Shown here piece by piece: positions 28,508 to 37,260 of a stretch of 64,000 nucleotides of DNA. The translations under genes were made by a program, and so were the position numbers. The notes beneath the pieces were generated by a model. The model was not told the origin of the DNA and did no database searches. It saw nothing but the letters and a program-made list of their open reading frames with translations. This DNA comes from Nitrospirillum viridazoti CBAmc (lineage in GTDB: Bacteria; Pseudomonadota; Alphaproteobacteria; Azospirillales; Azospirillaceae). The stretch lies in contig NZ_CP022110.1 in NCBI RefSeq assembly GCF_000730165.1, positions 2,177,501 through 2,241,500 of the forward strand, written 5' to 3'. Each line of letters begins with the position of its first letter. The stretch's first letter is position 1.

Positions 28508-29032
28508 TCACGGCCCCTTGGGCTGCGCCGCTTCCCATTCCGGGTCCACGGTGCCGCCATCGAAGATGAAGCGCCAGGGGGCGTCCTTGGTGGCGCGGCG
28601 CCAGATGGTGACGTAGCGGACGGGTGGACGCTCCACCACGGTGCCGTCGGGCTTTTTGAGGCGGGAGCGGGCCTTGCCCCAGCTGTAGCCCAGCGTGCCG
28701 TCGGCCGAGACCGAGGCATCCTCCGGCGCCCATTCCAGCTCCAGCCCCGCTGGGAACAGGGTGGCGAGCGCCGCCCGGTCCACCTTGGCCTGCGGACGGT
28801 TCAGCAGGGTGACCTCATCGGCGGCAAAGGCCTGGAAGGCGGCCCCCACGCCCACCTCCTGGGCCTTTGCGGCGAAGGCGCGATCAGTGTCCAGGATGGC
28901 CTGAGCGGGGTTGGTCGCGGCGGGGTTAACAGCGGCGGGGTTGCCGGGGCTGGGCAGCGGGCCGGCGCCCATCAGCAAGGGTGCCGCCAGGACGCAGGCG
29001 GCCAAGCCCGAGGGGAAACGCAAACGGGACAT
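28508..29032 (-). CDS. Exported DUF4440 / NTF2-like protein
   Basis: 174 residues. A signal peptide (cut near MGAGPLPSP) is followed by an Asn/Pro/Ala-rich spacer and an NTF2-like fold of the DUF4440 group (ILDTDRAFAAKAQEVG, YVTIWRRATKDAPWRFIFDGG). Such domains bind small ligands or act as subunits; no activity can be assigned. ATG 29032 has a strong GGAGGAT ribosome site, which decides the start over the longer frame to 29116. Confidence 0.82.
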   Translation of the reverse strand: MSRLRFPSGLAACVLAAPLLMGAGPLPSPGNPAAVNPAATNPAQAILDTDRAFAAKAQEVGVGAAFQAFAADEVTLLNRPQAKVDRAALATLFPAGLELEWAPEDASVSADGTLGYSWGKARSRLKKPDGTVVERPPVRYVTIWRRATKDAPWRFIFDGGTVDPEWEAAQPKGP

Positions 29033-29176
29033 GATCTTATCCTCCCTCGCGTCGTTATTCTTGGCCACCAGGATAGCAACAAAAGGGGCGCGGGAATATC
29101 CCGCGCCCCCAGTCAACCTTGCACTGTTGTTTATGGCCTTATACGTGCGGCATTTGATCGTGACCTCTCAAATGCC

Positions 29177-29270
29177 CCTCAGGCGCCGGGCGCCAGCATC
29201 CGCTGGCTTCTCCTCGGTTTCCAGTTCGCCTTCGGCTCTCCAGAAATCTCCGGCACCCGCAGTCGCGGGC
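29177..29270 (-). repeat. Intergenic hairpin repeat, copy a
   Basis: Shares CCTCAGGCGCCGGGCGC, GCATCCGC and the hairpin CCCGCAGTCGCGGGC, in the same order, with 37111-37195. Internal spacers differ. Both copies lie in gene-free gaps, so this looks like a dispersed REP-like element. Confidence 0.6.
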
Positions 29271-29272
29271 TA

Positions 29273-29303
29273 CAGCGGCACGAGTCACTATCTCGTGCCG
29301 CTG
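29273..29303. terminator. Hairpin after the GDSL autotransporter gene
   Basis: Perfect 12-bp stem CAGCGGCACGAG / CTCGTGCCGCTG with a 7-base loop, 3 bases beyond the autotransporter stop. It lacks a T-run on the minus strand, so it may stabilise mRNA rather than terminate. Confidence 0.5.
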
Positions 29304-29306
29304 GTA

Positions 29307-31166
29307 TTAAAAGCCGACGCGGATGTGGCCCATGACGGCGTGGTCGGTGCGGTCGCCGTTGTCGAACGTCCCCTGGTAGGAGACGGCAACGTTGAAGCCG
29401 TTGGCCTGGATGGCGATGCCGCCACCGCCATAGTAGGAGGTGCGCTTGCCGGCCCCCGCGTCCGTCTCCGCCACCTGGCCGCCCGGCAGGGTGGCCTGGA
29501 AGACGCGGCCGGAGTTCAGGAACTCATGCTGCACGCCGGCCTGGATCTGCGGCGCCACCACCACGTCGCCCATGACGAAGGGGATGGCTAGCTGGCCGCC
29601 CGCCTGGGCGCGGAAGCTTTCGGCGTCAAAGTCCGGCACGCTCAGCGCCAGGGCGCCCGCATCCTTTTCCGTATAGCTGTGGATGCTGGCGCGGGTGTAG
29701 CGCAGGCCCGCCGTAGGGCCCAATGCCACATTGCCCAGCGTCACATTGTAGCCGCCGGACAGGCTGGCGCCATAGGTGCTGCCGTTGGGCGTGGCGTTGC
29801 CCCAGGGCTGCGGCGCGAAGCCGGTCTGGCGCTGCATCTGGGTGAACTCGTCATAGCCGTAGCTGATCATACCGTCAGCATAGAAGGCGCCCATGTTGGC
29901 CGTAGCATAGGCCATCAGGTTGTAGGCGTGCAGTTCGTCCTTGCCGAAGCCACCCTGGAAGCGCATGCGGTTGTCGCCATAGCCCAGGGCGACACCGGTG
30001 GTGACATAGTCGGATACCCGATAGTCCACACCCAGGGCGCCGGTATAGCTGTCGTAAGTGTAGCCCATCTGGCCGGCAATGGCGTCGCGGTCGCCGGTGC
30101 CGTAGTTGCCATAGAGGAAGATGCCGACGCGGCCGTCGCGGCCCGTCGAGGTGCCGGTCCCCATGCCGCCGCCCACGCCGGCGACAGCGGTGCCGGAGCG
30201 GATGCCGTTCAGGCGGGCGCGGACGGAACCCGTCATGCCGTCATCAGCGATGAAGTTCAGCTGCGTGGCCGCGACCGCCGCCTGCGGCGCCTGCAGCACG
30301 GTGGTGAGGGTGCCCGCCACATATTCCGCCACCAGGGTGTGGCCGGTGGTGGTGGGATGCACGTCGTCCCAGAACAGCATGGTGTTGATGTTGGCGGGGG
30401 TGCAGTAGCCCGTGGCCTTGCCGCCCAGCAGGCAGGAATGGGTGGCGTCGGTGATGCCGTAGGCCGACGGGTTGGCCTGGATCATGCTGAAGATGGTGTT
30501 CACGTCCACCAGGATGACCCGGGCGCCACTGGTGCCGTTCAGGCTTTTGGTCAGGGCCAGCACGTCGGCGTTGTGGATGGCGGTCAGCTGGTTGGCCTGC
30601 AACGAGGCATCCGCCCCTTCCGCCGAGATGGACGGGGTGTTGCCCAGGTTGGGCAGGTTGAAGACCAGGAAATTGCGGGCGCCGGCAGCGATCAGCTTGT
30701 TGGCGCCAGTGCCGATGTTGCCCACGACGGTGGCCGCCTCCGTCGCCGCGTCCACCGATGAACCGCTGGTGGCGTACTGGAAGTAGTCGTTGGCGCCGAT
30801 CCACAAGGAATACAGCTGGCTGCTGGTGATGGTGGGCTTGGCCGCCAGGAACGCGTTGATCTGGTTCAGGAAGTCGATGGGCCGTTCCGCCGTGGAGCGG
30901 GCGCCGCCATAGGCGTAGCTCTTGAACGGTACGCCACCGATCAGCGCGCCCACCTTCTCATCCCACAACGGGCCGTTGGAGAAGCGGCCGTTGTAATAGG
31001 GCGGCGGCGGCGCCAGGCCCAGGGGCACCAGATTGCCCGGGTCGCTGAGGCTGTCACCGAAGACGATACCGGCGGAATATTGCTGCGCGTGCGCGGTGAA
31101 ACCGACGAAAGACGCCATCAGCGCCACCGCCATGGCGGTGGTCGTGCGTAACATCCGGCTGGTCAT
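29307..31166 (-). CDS. GDSL esterase autotransporter
   Basis: 619 residues. A signal peptide (cut after AHA) leads to an SGNH/GDSL hydrolase passenger: block I GIVFGDSLSDPGN with the catalytic Ser, block III IGANDYF, block V DDVHPTTTGH with Asp and His. After about residue 330 a 12-stranded autotransporter beta-barrel follows and ends in RVGF. The architecture matches EstA/EstP-type surface lipases that cleave short- and medium-chain esters. No lid or extra passenger repeats are seen. Confidence 0.93.
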   Translation of the reverse strand: MTSRMLRTTTAMAVALMASFVGFTAHAQQYSAGIVFGDSLSDPGNLVPLGLAPPPPYYNGRFSNGPLWDEKVGALIGGVPFKSYAYGGARSTAERPIDFLNQINAFLAAKPTITSSQLYSLWIGANDYFQYATSGSSVDAATEAATVVGNIGTGANKLIAAGARNFLVFNLPNLGNTPSISAEGADASLQANQLTAIHNADVLALTKSLNGTSGARVILVDVNTIFSMIQANPSAYGITDATHSCLLGGKATGYCTPANINTMLFWDDVHPTTTGHTLVAEYVAGTLTTVLQAPQAAVAATQLNFIADDGMTGSVRARLNGIRSGTAVAGVGGGMGTGTSTGRDGRVGIFLYGNYGTGDRDAIAGQMGYTYDSYTGALGVDYRVSDYVTTGVALGYGDNRMRFQGGFGKDELHAYNLMAYATANMGAFYADGMISYGYDEFTQMQRQTGFAPQPWGNATPNGSTYGASLSGGYNVTLGNVALGPTAGLRYTRASIHSYTEKDAGALALSVPDFDAESFRAQAGGQLAIPFVMGDVVVAPQIQAGVQHEFLNSGRVFQATLPGGQVAETDAGAGKRTSYYGGGGIAIQANGFNVAVSYQGTFDNGDRTDHAVMGHIRVGF

Positions 31167-31373
31167 GGGCTCCCTCTATCCCTTCACGGCGGACCGTTCA
31201 GGCGGCCCGCTCGTTCTTGACGCGAGGGCAGAGTCCCACGAAAGCATCCCCCGCCGTCAAGGGCCCAAAAGTCACAAGACGGCGAATGTCACCGGTTGTG
31301 TCGTGACGGCAGCAGGTGGGGGATTGCAACGATCCGGCCCCACACTTGGGGGCGAGGCCGGATCCTAAAGCGC

Positions 31374-31748
31374 TTACTTCAAGCCGGACAGGTAGGCGAT
31401 GACATCGGCCCGGTCCTGGGCGGAGGGGATGCCGGGGAAGGCCATGCGGGTGCCGGGCACCAGGGCCGCCGGCTTGGTCAGGTAGACGTCCAGCGTGGCG
31501 GCGTCCCAGGTCTTGTTGGCGGCCTTCATGGCCGGGGAATAATTGAAGCCGTCCTCGCTGGCCGACTTGCGGCCGACCACACCCCACAGGTTGGGGCCCA
31601 GCTTGTCGGCGCCCTCCTTCTCGGCGCTGTGGCAGGCCTTGCAGCGCTGGAACACCTTTTCCCCCTTCACAGGGTCACCGGCCGTCTGGGCGGCGGCGGT
31701 GCCAGCGACGGCGATGGCCAGGACGGTGATGGCGGCGGCAATCTTCAT
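31374..31748 (-). CDS. Small soluble c-type cytochrome
   Basis: 124 residues with a signal peptide (cut near AAAQ-TAG). The haem site CKACH lies near residue 40 and the methionine ligand in TRMAFPG near 100. The pattern GEKVFQRCKACHS and NLWGVVGRKS is that of class I cytochromes c2/c552 that carry electrons from bc1 to oxidases. ATG 31748 is chosen for the signal peptide. It is monocistronic here. Confidence 0.93.
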   Translation of the reverse strand: MKIAAAITVLAIAVAGTAAAQTAGDPVKGEKVFQRCKACHSAEKEGADKLGPNLWGVVGRKSASEDGFNYSPAMKAANKTWDAATLDVYLTKPAALVPGTRMAFPGIPSAQDRADVIAYLSGLK

Positions 31749-31946
31749 GGAACGACCCCTGTTGTTCTTCGTGTGACCACATTTCCCGAAGCCATGCGGG
31801 ACCCGGGCTGAAGTGGCGCGACGGTAGGGGGCGGCCGATGACGCTGTCAATCGGACGGACTGTCCCGATTCGTAAAAAGGCGGGCCAAATTAGGGGGATA
31901 ACACAGCCAGGGGAGGACGGCGGCGCGCCGTCCTCCACCCCAGGCT

Positions 31947-32498
31947 TCAGTCGCCCACATCCAGGGTGGGCTGGCCGGGCAAGGCGCCGCCGTTGAAGCG
32001 CCCACCATTGAGGCGACCCCCGTTGAGGCGGCCCATGTGGTCGGCGGCGCGCTGAGCCGCCTGGGCGCCCCGCTGCACCAGGGTGGTCTTGGCGGGCTGG
32101 GCCAGGGGCGCCGCATAGACCCGCACCGGGCGGTTGGGCCGCAGGACCCATAGCACCGCCAGGGCCGCAACCGCGCCCACCGCCGCCGGCAGCAGCGAGA
32201 CGGCGGCGGCTACCAGCCCGGAAACCACGGTCAGGTCGAACAGCATGCCAGGCCGGGCGGGGGTGACCACGTGGGCCAGCAGCACGCCCACGCCGATGAC
32301 CAGAACCCAGACACCCCACTGGCGGGGGGCGGCGACCGACAGCAGGAAACCGGCGATGGCCAGCATCACCAGGGTGCCGTCCAGACTGGCGGAGGTCAGG
32401 TCCCACAAGCCGGCGGCGGCACCGAAGCCGGCGGCCGTCAGGGGGAGAAGGACAGTCTTGAGCAACATGGCGACACGCTGATCCCGAGGGAGGAACAT
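31947..32498 (-). CDS. Polytopic membrane protein of unknown function
   Basis: 183 residues. About four or five hydrophobic helices fill the first 120 residues. The cytoplasmic-looking tail ends in tandem RLNGG-RLNGG-RFNGG units. I do not recognise the family. ATG 32498 and 32468 are both possible starts, and neither has a strong ribosome site. Confidence 0.6.
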   Translation of the reverse strand: MFLPRDQRVAMLLKTVLLPLTAAGFGAAAGLWDLTSASLDGTLVMLAIAGFLLSVAAPRQWGVWVLVIGVGVLLAHVVTPARPGMLFDLTVVSGLVAAAVSLLPAAVGAVAALAVLWVLRPNRPVRVYAAPLAQPAKTTLVQRGAQAAQRAADHMGRLNGGRLNGGRFNGGALPGQPTLDVGD

Positions 32499-32703
32499 CC
32501 GTCCGGTGCCCCCTACCCCGATTGGCAGCTGCCATCGGGGGAAAGGCGTCCGGCGATGGTGCTATTCAACACCGGGATTACGGCGGAAGCCGGGCAACGC
32601 TGGGACCATGACGGGGCGATTGCCGCCAAATGCCACGTGTCACCATGCGGCGGCAGCCTCTTGAACAGGCGCCCAGGCCGCCCATGGAGGCGGCCATCGC
32701 GGC

Positions 32704-33240
32704 TCACAACTCCTCGGGATCGGAGGGGTAGGGGTCGCCGCCCTTGACCACGTAGCCACGTTCAGGGGGAAAGCGTTGCAGGGTCTTGGACACGGCCAGC
32801 TTGGTGCTGGAGGCCCACACCAGATAGCGCCGGCCCATGCGCCACGACGACACCACCGGCTCCGGCGCGCCGCGCGACACCGTCTGGAAACTGGAATGGG
32901 TGATGGTGACGGTGAAGGCGCTGTCGTTGGGCATGCGGCGCTCGTCATAGACGTACAGCAGCGCCTCGTCCGCGCGGCGCGCCTCGGCCAGGCGATCATG
33001 CTCGGTGACGCTGCTGCGCAGCTCCTCCAGCTCCGCCGTCATCTTGCGCTCCTCGCGCTTCAAATCCAGGGTCAGCTTGGCCTTGTCCCGCACCGCCTGG
33101 AACAGCTCATCCACCTGGCGGCGGCGGGCGCGGGTATCGCGGCGCATGCGGCGGATACGCCGGGCGGTGGAGCTGGCGACCTGCCCCGCGGCGGTGAGGC
33201 CGGCAGCGATGCCGAACAGCAGGGAAAAGCTGATGGCCAT
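32704..33240 (-). CDS. Membrane-anchored coiled-coil protein, second of a pair
   Basis: 178 residues. A short N-terminal membrane segment (residues 1-18) is followed by a strongly basic stretch (ARRIRRMRRDTRARRR) and a charged coiled coil to about residue 85, then a compact C-terminal domain. No family recognised. It starts five bases after the gene at 33246-33881, so the two form an operon and the proteins may interact. Confidence 0.72.
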   Translation of the reverse strand: MAISFSLLFGIAAGLTAAGQVASSTARRIRRMRRDTRARRRQVDELFQAVRDKAKLTLDLKREERKMTAELEELRSSVTEHDRLAEARRADEALLYVYDERRMPNDSAFTVTITHSSFQTVSRGAPEPVVSSWRMGRRYLVWASSTKLAVSKTLQRFPPERGYVVKGGDPYPSDPEEL

Positions 33241-33245
33241 GGCGC

Positions 33246-33881
33246 TCAGCCCCGTGGGGCGGAGGTGTCGGCCTCCGCCAGATGGATATCGCCGTCATCC
33301 ATGCCCGGGCCATCGCCCCCCGGGCCGTCTTGCGAGGGCTCGCGAATCTCGATGATGTGGAAACCCATGGAGTGGGGGTAGTAGCTCTCCACCAGGGTCT
33401 TGGCGTCACCGACATTGGGCGCCCAGGCATGGACGTTCTGGGTGCGCGCCCAGCTGCGCGACAGGCCCATCACGTCCTTCTGCTCCATCACCGCGCGCTG
33501 CACATGGCGGTTGATCACGGCCGCCACGAAATGGCGCGCGGGCCGGCCGGGGCGGGTAAAGGCGTCCTCCTCCCCCAGCACGCGGATCAACTGGTCGCGC
33601 TTGGCCTCCAGGTCGGCCACGCGGCGGGTGGACATATAGTTCTGCCGCCGGGCGGATTTCAGCGCATTGTCCAGGCGGGCCACACGCGGCATGATCTTGC
33701 CGCCCCGGTCCTCAAACTTGCGGAACAGGATGTTGGCCTCCTGGAAGCGCTCATCCACCCGGTCCACGCCTTCGCTCATGTGCAGATGCCGCTCAACCAG
33801 ATGCGAAATGGCCAGGGCGGCGAGGTAGGACAGCCCCGCCACCATCATAAAGATCGCCACCGCCGTCAGCAGATCGCTCAT
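33246..33881 (-). CDS. Membrane-anchored coiled-coil protein, first of a pair
   Basis: 211 residues. Residues 1-28 form a membrane helix. A coiled-coil region (about 35-100, RVDERFQEANILFRKFEDRG) precedes a domain of unknown fold and an acidic tail (MDDGDIHLAEADTS). The overall plan, anchor then coiled coil then small domain, mirrors the downstream gene. No function can be assigned. Confidence 0.72.
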   Translation of the reverse strand: MSDLLTAVAIFMMVAGLSYLAALAISHLVERHLHMSEGVDRVDERFQEANILFRKFEDRGGKIMPRVARLDNALKSARRQNYMSTRRVADLEAKRDQLIRVLGEEDAFTRPGRPARHFVAAVINRHVQRAVMEQKDVMGLSRSWARTQNVHAWAPNVGDAKTLVESYYPHSMGFHIIEIREPSQDGPGGDGPGMDDGDIHLAEADTSAPRG

Positions 33882-34013
33882 AAGCCCGTTTTTAACCGGA
33901 TATGGTTGGTGAACTCCCCCACCCGCAAGGCAATCCCGGAGATCGGGGCGCTGTCAAGCGATGGTGGATCCAACCATTAGCATTACCCCCGCCGCTGCGA
34001 TAGGTTTGCCGCC

Positions 34014-34814
34014 ATGACCCCGCCCGCCCCCACCGCCCCCCGGCGCCTCGACGTGACCCTGGTCCCGGCGCTCAGCGACAACTACATCCACCTGCTGCGC
34101 TGCGCCGCCACGGCCAAGGTCGCCGTTGTGGACCCGGCCGAGGCCGCCCCGGTGGTGGCCGCGCTGGAGCAGCGGGGCTGGAGGCTGGACCTGATCATCA
34201 ACACCCACCACCATGGCGACCATGTCGGCGGCAATCTGGAACTGAAGGCCCGTTACGGCGCCGCCATCGTCGGCCCCGCCGCCGACCGCGACCGCATCCC
34301 CGGCATCGACCGCGCCGTCGCGGATGGGGAAAGCTTCACCCTGGGCGCCTGCCCCCTCACCGGCATCGACGTGCCCGGCCACACGCGCGGCCACATCGCC
34401 TTCCATGGGGCTGAGGACGCCGTGCTGTTCTCCGGCGACACCCTGTTCTCCATGGGCTGCGGCCGCCTGTTCGAAGGCACGCCGGACCAGATGTGGCATT
34501 CCCTGAACCGCCTGCGCGCCCTGCCGGATGATACCGCCGTCTATTGCGGCCACGAATACACCGCCGGCAACGGCCGTTTCGCCCTGACCTTGGAACCGGA
34601 CAACGCCGACCTCGTGGCCCGCATGGCGGAGGTCACGGCCCTGCGCGCCCAGGACCGCCCCACCCTGCCCACCACCATCGGCGTGGAGCGCGCCACCAAC
34701 CCCTTCCTGCGGGCCGACCTGCCGGCGCTGGCCGCCGCCGTGGGCCTGGACGATCAGGATCCGGTGGCCGTCTTCACCGAAATTCGCCGCCGGAAAGACA
34801 ATTTCCGGGGATAA
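34014..34814 (+). CDS. gloB: Hydroxyacylglutathione hydrolase (glyoxalase II)
   Basis: Metallo-beta-lactamase-fold enzyme that releases D-lactate and glutathione from lactoylglutathione. 266 residues. The binuclear metal site is visible: NTHHHGDHVGG, then GHTRGHIAF, FSGDTLFSMGCGR, and the C-terminal CGHEYTAGNGRFA that marks GloB. It completes the glyoxalase pathway with the gene at 17562. The GST gene follows after 44 bases, perhaps in one operon. Confidence 0.95.
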   Translation: MTPPAPTAPRRLDVTLVPALSDNYIHLLRCAATAKVAVVDPAEAAPVVAALEQRGWRLDLIINTHHHGDHVGGNLELKARYGAAIVGPAADRDRIPGIDRAVADGESFTLGACPLTGIDVPGHTRGHIAFHGAEDAVLFSGDTLFSMGCGRLFEGTPDQMWHSLNRLRALPDDTAVYCGHEYTAGNGRFALTLEPDNADLVARMAEVTALRAQDRPTLPTTIGVERATNPFLRADLPALAAAVGLDDQDPVAVFTEIRRRKDNFRG

Positions 34815-34858
34815 ACAATCCTTGGCTCCCCCGCGTCTCTCGAAAGCCTGACCGTCCC

Positions 34859-35464
34859 ATGAAGCTATTCTACAGCCAGACCTCCCCCTTCGTGCGCAAG
34901 GCGCTGATGGTCGCCCATGAGCGGGGCCTGGTTTCCCGGATCGAGCTGTCGCCCACCGATGTCTGGTCGCCGGACACGGTGGTGCCCACCCTGAACCCCC
35001 TGGGCAAGATCCCCACCCTGGTGACCGATGACGGCATGACCCTGTTCGACAGCCCGGTCATCGCCGAGTACCTGGACAGCCAGGGCACCCAGGGCCAGCC
35101 CCTGTTCCCCGCCGCCGGGGCGGAGCGCTGGCGCGCCCTGCGCCAGCAGGCCATCGCCGACGGCATCTGCGACGCCGCCATCCTGCGCCGGCTGGAGGGT
35201 TTGCGGCCGGAGAACCTGCGCTCCGCCAACTGGACGGACCGCCAGCGCCAGGCCATGACCCGCGCCGTCGAGCTGCTGGAGGCGGAGGCCGACCAGCTGC
35301 AAGGTCTGACCATCGGGACGATCTCGGTCATGATCGCGCTGGCCTACCTGGACCTGCGGTGGGAGTGCGATCACTGGCGCCAGCGGGCACCCAAGCTGGC
35401 CACCTGGTTCGCCCAGGCCAGCGACCGGGAGAGCTTCCGCCTGACCGTGCCGCCGCGGGGCTGA
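34859..35464 (+). CDS. Glutathione S-transferase family protein
   Basis: 201 residues. Thioredoxin-like N-terminal domain (MKLFYSQTSPFVRKALM with Ser in the catalytic loop; NPLGKIPTLV and DSPVIAEYLD bind glutathione) and an all-helical C-terminal domain. It resembles the beta/YibF-type bacterial GSTs. ATG 34859 restores the normal N-terminus. Its place after gloB suits glutathione-linked detoxification. Confidence 0.9.
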   Translation: MKLFYSQTSPFVRKALMVAHERGLVSRIELSPTDVWSPDTVVPTLNPLGKIPTLVTDDGMTLFDSPVIAEYLDSQGTQGQPLFPAAGAERWRALRQQAIADGICDAAILRRLEGLRPENLRSANWTDRQRQAMTRAVELLEAEADQLQGLTIGTISVMIALAYLDLRWECDHWRQRAPKLATWFAQASDRESFRLTVPPRG

Positions 35465-35467
35465 GCG

Positions 35468-35905
35468 ATGGACGCTGACGCCATCATCCACCTGCTGGGC
35501 CTGCGGCCCCATCCCGAGGGCGGGCACTATGTGGAAACCTTCCGCCATACGCCGGCGGATGGCGGCCGGGGCGATTCCACCGCCATCTACTTCCTGCTGA
35601 AGGCGGGGGAGCGGTCGCACTGGCACCGGGTCCGCGACGCGGACGAGGTGTGGCACTGGCATGCTGGCGCGCCCCTGCGGCTGTCCCTTTCCGCCGACGG
35701 CGTTACCGCCACCCATCTGACCCTGGGTGCGGACCTCGCTGCCGGGCAGCGGCCCCAGGGCGTGGTGCCGGCCGGCCAGTGGCAGGCGGCGGAGTCCTTG
35801 GGTGACTGGACCCTGGTGGGTTGCACGGTGGCCCCGGCCTTCGAGTTCCGCGCCTTCGAGATGGCGCCGCCGGCCTGGGCGCCGGGGGCGGGTCATCCGG
35901 CCTGA
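35468..35905 (+). CDS. Cupin DUF985 protein
   Basis: 145 residues. Double-stranded beta-helix of the cupin_5/DUF985 family: HPEGGHYVETFR, SHWHRV.DADEVWHWHAG (metal-binding His/Glu cluster, cited in parts) and GCTVAPAFEFRAFE. Sugar epimerase-like folds are close relatives, but no activity is established. It begins three bases after the GST stop and is likely co-transcribed. Confidence 0.88.
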   Translation: MDADAIIHLLGLRPHPEGGHYVETFRHTPADGGRGDSTAIYFLLKAGERSHWHRVRDADEVWHWHAGAPLRLSLSADGVTATHLTLGADLAAGQRPQGVVPAGQWQAAESLGDWTLVGCTVAPAFEFRAFEMAPPAWAPGAGHPA

Positions 35906-36008
35906 TGGCGGACCCCTGATGGCGGACCTGCATAACGGCGGTTTGCAATCCGGCCGTCTTTGCCCGATAAACGCGGCCAAAGCGGCCCCTTAGACCTAGA
36001 GTATTCCC

Positions 36009-37106
36009 ATGGGATTCAATTGCGGCATCGTCGGCCTGCCCAACGTCGGCAAATCGACCCTGTTCAACGCGCTGACCAGCACGGCGGCGGCGGAAGCGGC
36101 CAACTACCCCTTCTGCACCATCGAGCCCAATGTGGGCCGCGTCGGCGTGCCCGACCCACGCCTGGACAAGCTGGCGGCCATCGCCAAGTCGCAGAAGACC
36201 GTCCCCACCCAGCTGGAGTTCGTGGACATCGCCGGGCTGGTGCGCGGCGCGTCCAAGGGTGAAGGCCTGGGTAACCAGTTCCTGGCCAACATCCGCGAGG
36301 TGGACGCCATCGTCCACGTGCTGCGCTGCTTCGAGGACGGCGACATCACCCACGTGGAAGGCTCCATCCACCCCACCCGCGACGCGGAGACGGTGGAGAC
36401 CGAGCTGATGCTGGCCGACATGGACAGCCTGGAAAAGCGCCTGCCCGCCCTGCAGAAAAAGGCCAAGGGCGGCGACAAGGAATCCAAGATTTTCGCCGAC
36501 CTGATCGAGCAGGCCCTGGTCGTGCTGCGCGACGGCAAGCCGGCCCGCGTGGTCCAGGTGTCGGATGAGGACCGCCCCTACTGGCGCCAGCTGCAGCTGC
36601 TGACCGCCAAGCCGGTGCTGTACGTCTGCAACGTGGAGGAAGCCTCCGCCGCCACCGGCAACAGCCTGTCGGCCCAGGTGGCCGAGATGGCCAAGGCCCA
36701 GGGTGCCGTGTCCGTCGTCATCTCCGCCGCCATCGAATCGGAACTGGCCCAGCTGAGCGATGAGGACAAGACCGAGTACCTGTCCTCCCTAGGGCTGGAG
36801 GAGCCGGGCCTGAACCGCCTGATCCGCGCCGGGTATGGCCTGCTGAACCTGCTGACCTTCTTCACCGTCGGCCCGAAGGAAGCCCGCGCCTGGACCGTGC
36901 GCCGCGGCGCCAAGGCCCCCGAGGCCGCCGGCGTCATCCACACCGACTTCGAACGCGGCTTCATCAAGGCCGAGACGGTGGACTTCGACAGCTACGTCGC
37001 CCTGGGCGGTGAGGCCGGCGCCAAGGATGCCGGCAAGCTGCGCATCGAAGGCAAGGAATACGTCGTCCAAGACGGCGACATCTTCCATTTTAGGTTTAAT
37101 GTTTGA
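36009..37106 (+). CDS. ychF: Redox-regulated ATPase/GTPase YchF
   Basis: 365 residues, the standard length of this Obg-family P-loop protein that binds ribosomes and prefers ATP. G1 is GLPNVGKST (residues 8-16), the switch region NYPFCTIEPN, G3 DIAGLVRGASKGEGLGNQFL, then the coiled-coil insert and the C-terminal TGS domain (FFTVGPKEARAWTVRRGAKAP, DGDIFHFRFNV). ATG 36009. Confidence 0.97.
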   Translation: MGFNCGIVGLPNVGKSTLFNALTSTAAAEAANYPFCTIEPNVGRVGVPDPRLDKLAAIAKSQKTVPTQLEFVDIAGLVRGASKGEGLGNQFLANIREVDAIVHVLRCFEDGDITHVEGSIHPTRDAETVETELMLADMDSLEKRLPALQKKAKGGDKESKIFADLIEQALVVLRDGKPARVVQVSDEDRPYWRQLQLLTAKPVLYVCNVEEASAATGNSLSAQVAEMAKAQGAVSVVISAAIESELAQLSDEDKTEYLSSLGLEEPGLNRLIRAGYGLLNLLTFFTVGPKEARAWTVRRGAKAPEAAGVIHTDFERGFIKAETVDFDSYVALGGEAGAKDAGKLRIEGKEYVVQDGDIFHFRFNV

Positions 37107-37110
37107 TTTC

Positions 37111-37195
37111 CCTCAGGCGCCGGGCGCGGGCATCCGCCCGCTTGGCTTCCTCGCTGCGCCCTGCGGTACTCGCTCCGGGGCCCGCAGTCGCGGGC
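37111..37195 (+). repeat. Intergenic hairpin repeat, copy b
   Basis: Second copy of the element at 29177-29270: CCTCAGGCGCCGGGCGC, GCATCCGC and CCCGCAGTCGCGGGC in the same order. It begins four bases after the ychF stop. Confidence 0.6.
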
Positions 37196-37221
37196 CATAA
37201 TTTCGGTAGCGGAATTAAATG

Positions 37222-37255
37222 AAAAAGGCGGCCAGGGTGACCCGGCCGCCTTTTG
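37222..37255. terminator. Bidirectional terminator between ychF and the aldo/keto reductase
   Basis: AAAAGGCGGCC-A-GGG-TGA-CCC-GGCCGCCTTTT: long stem with A and T tracts, serving both convergent genes. Confidence 0.87.
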
Positions 37256-37260
37256 CTTTA

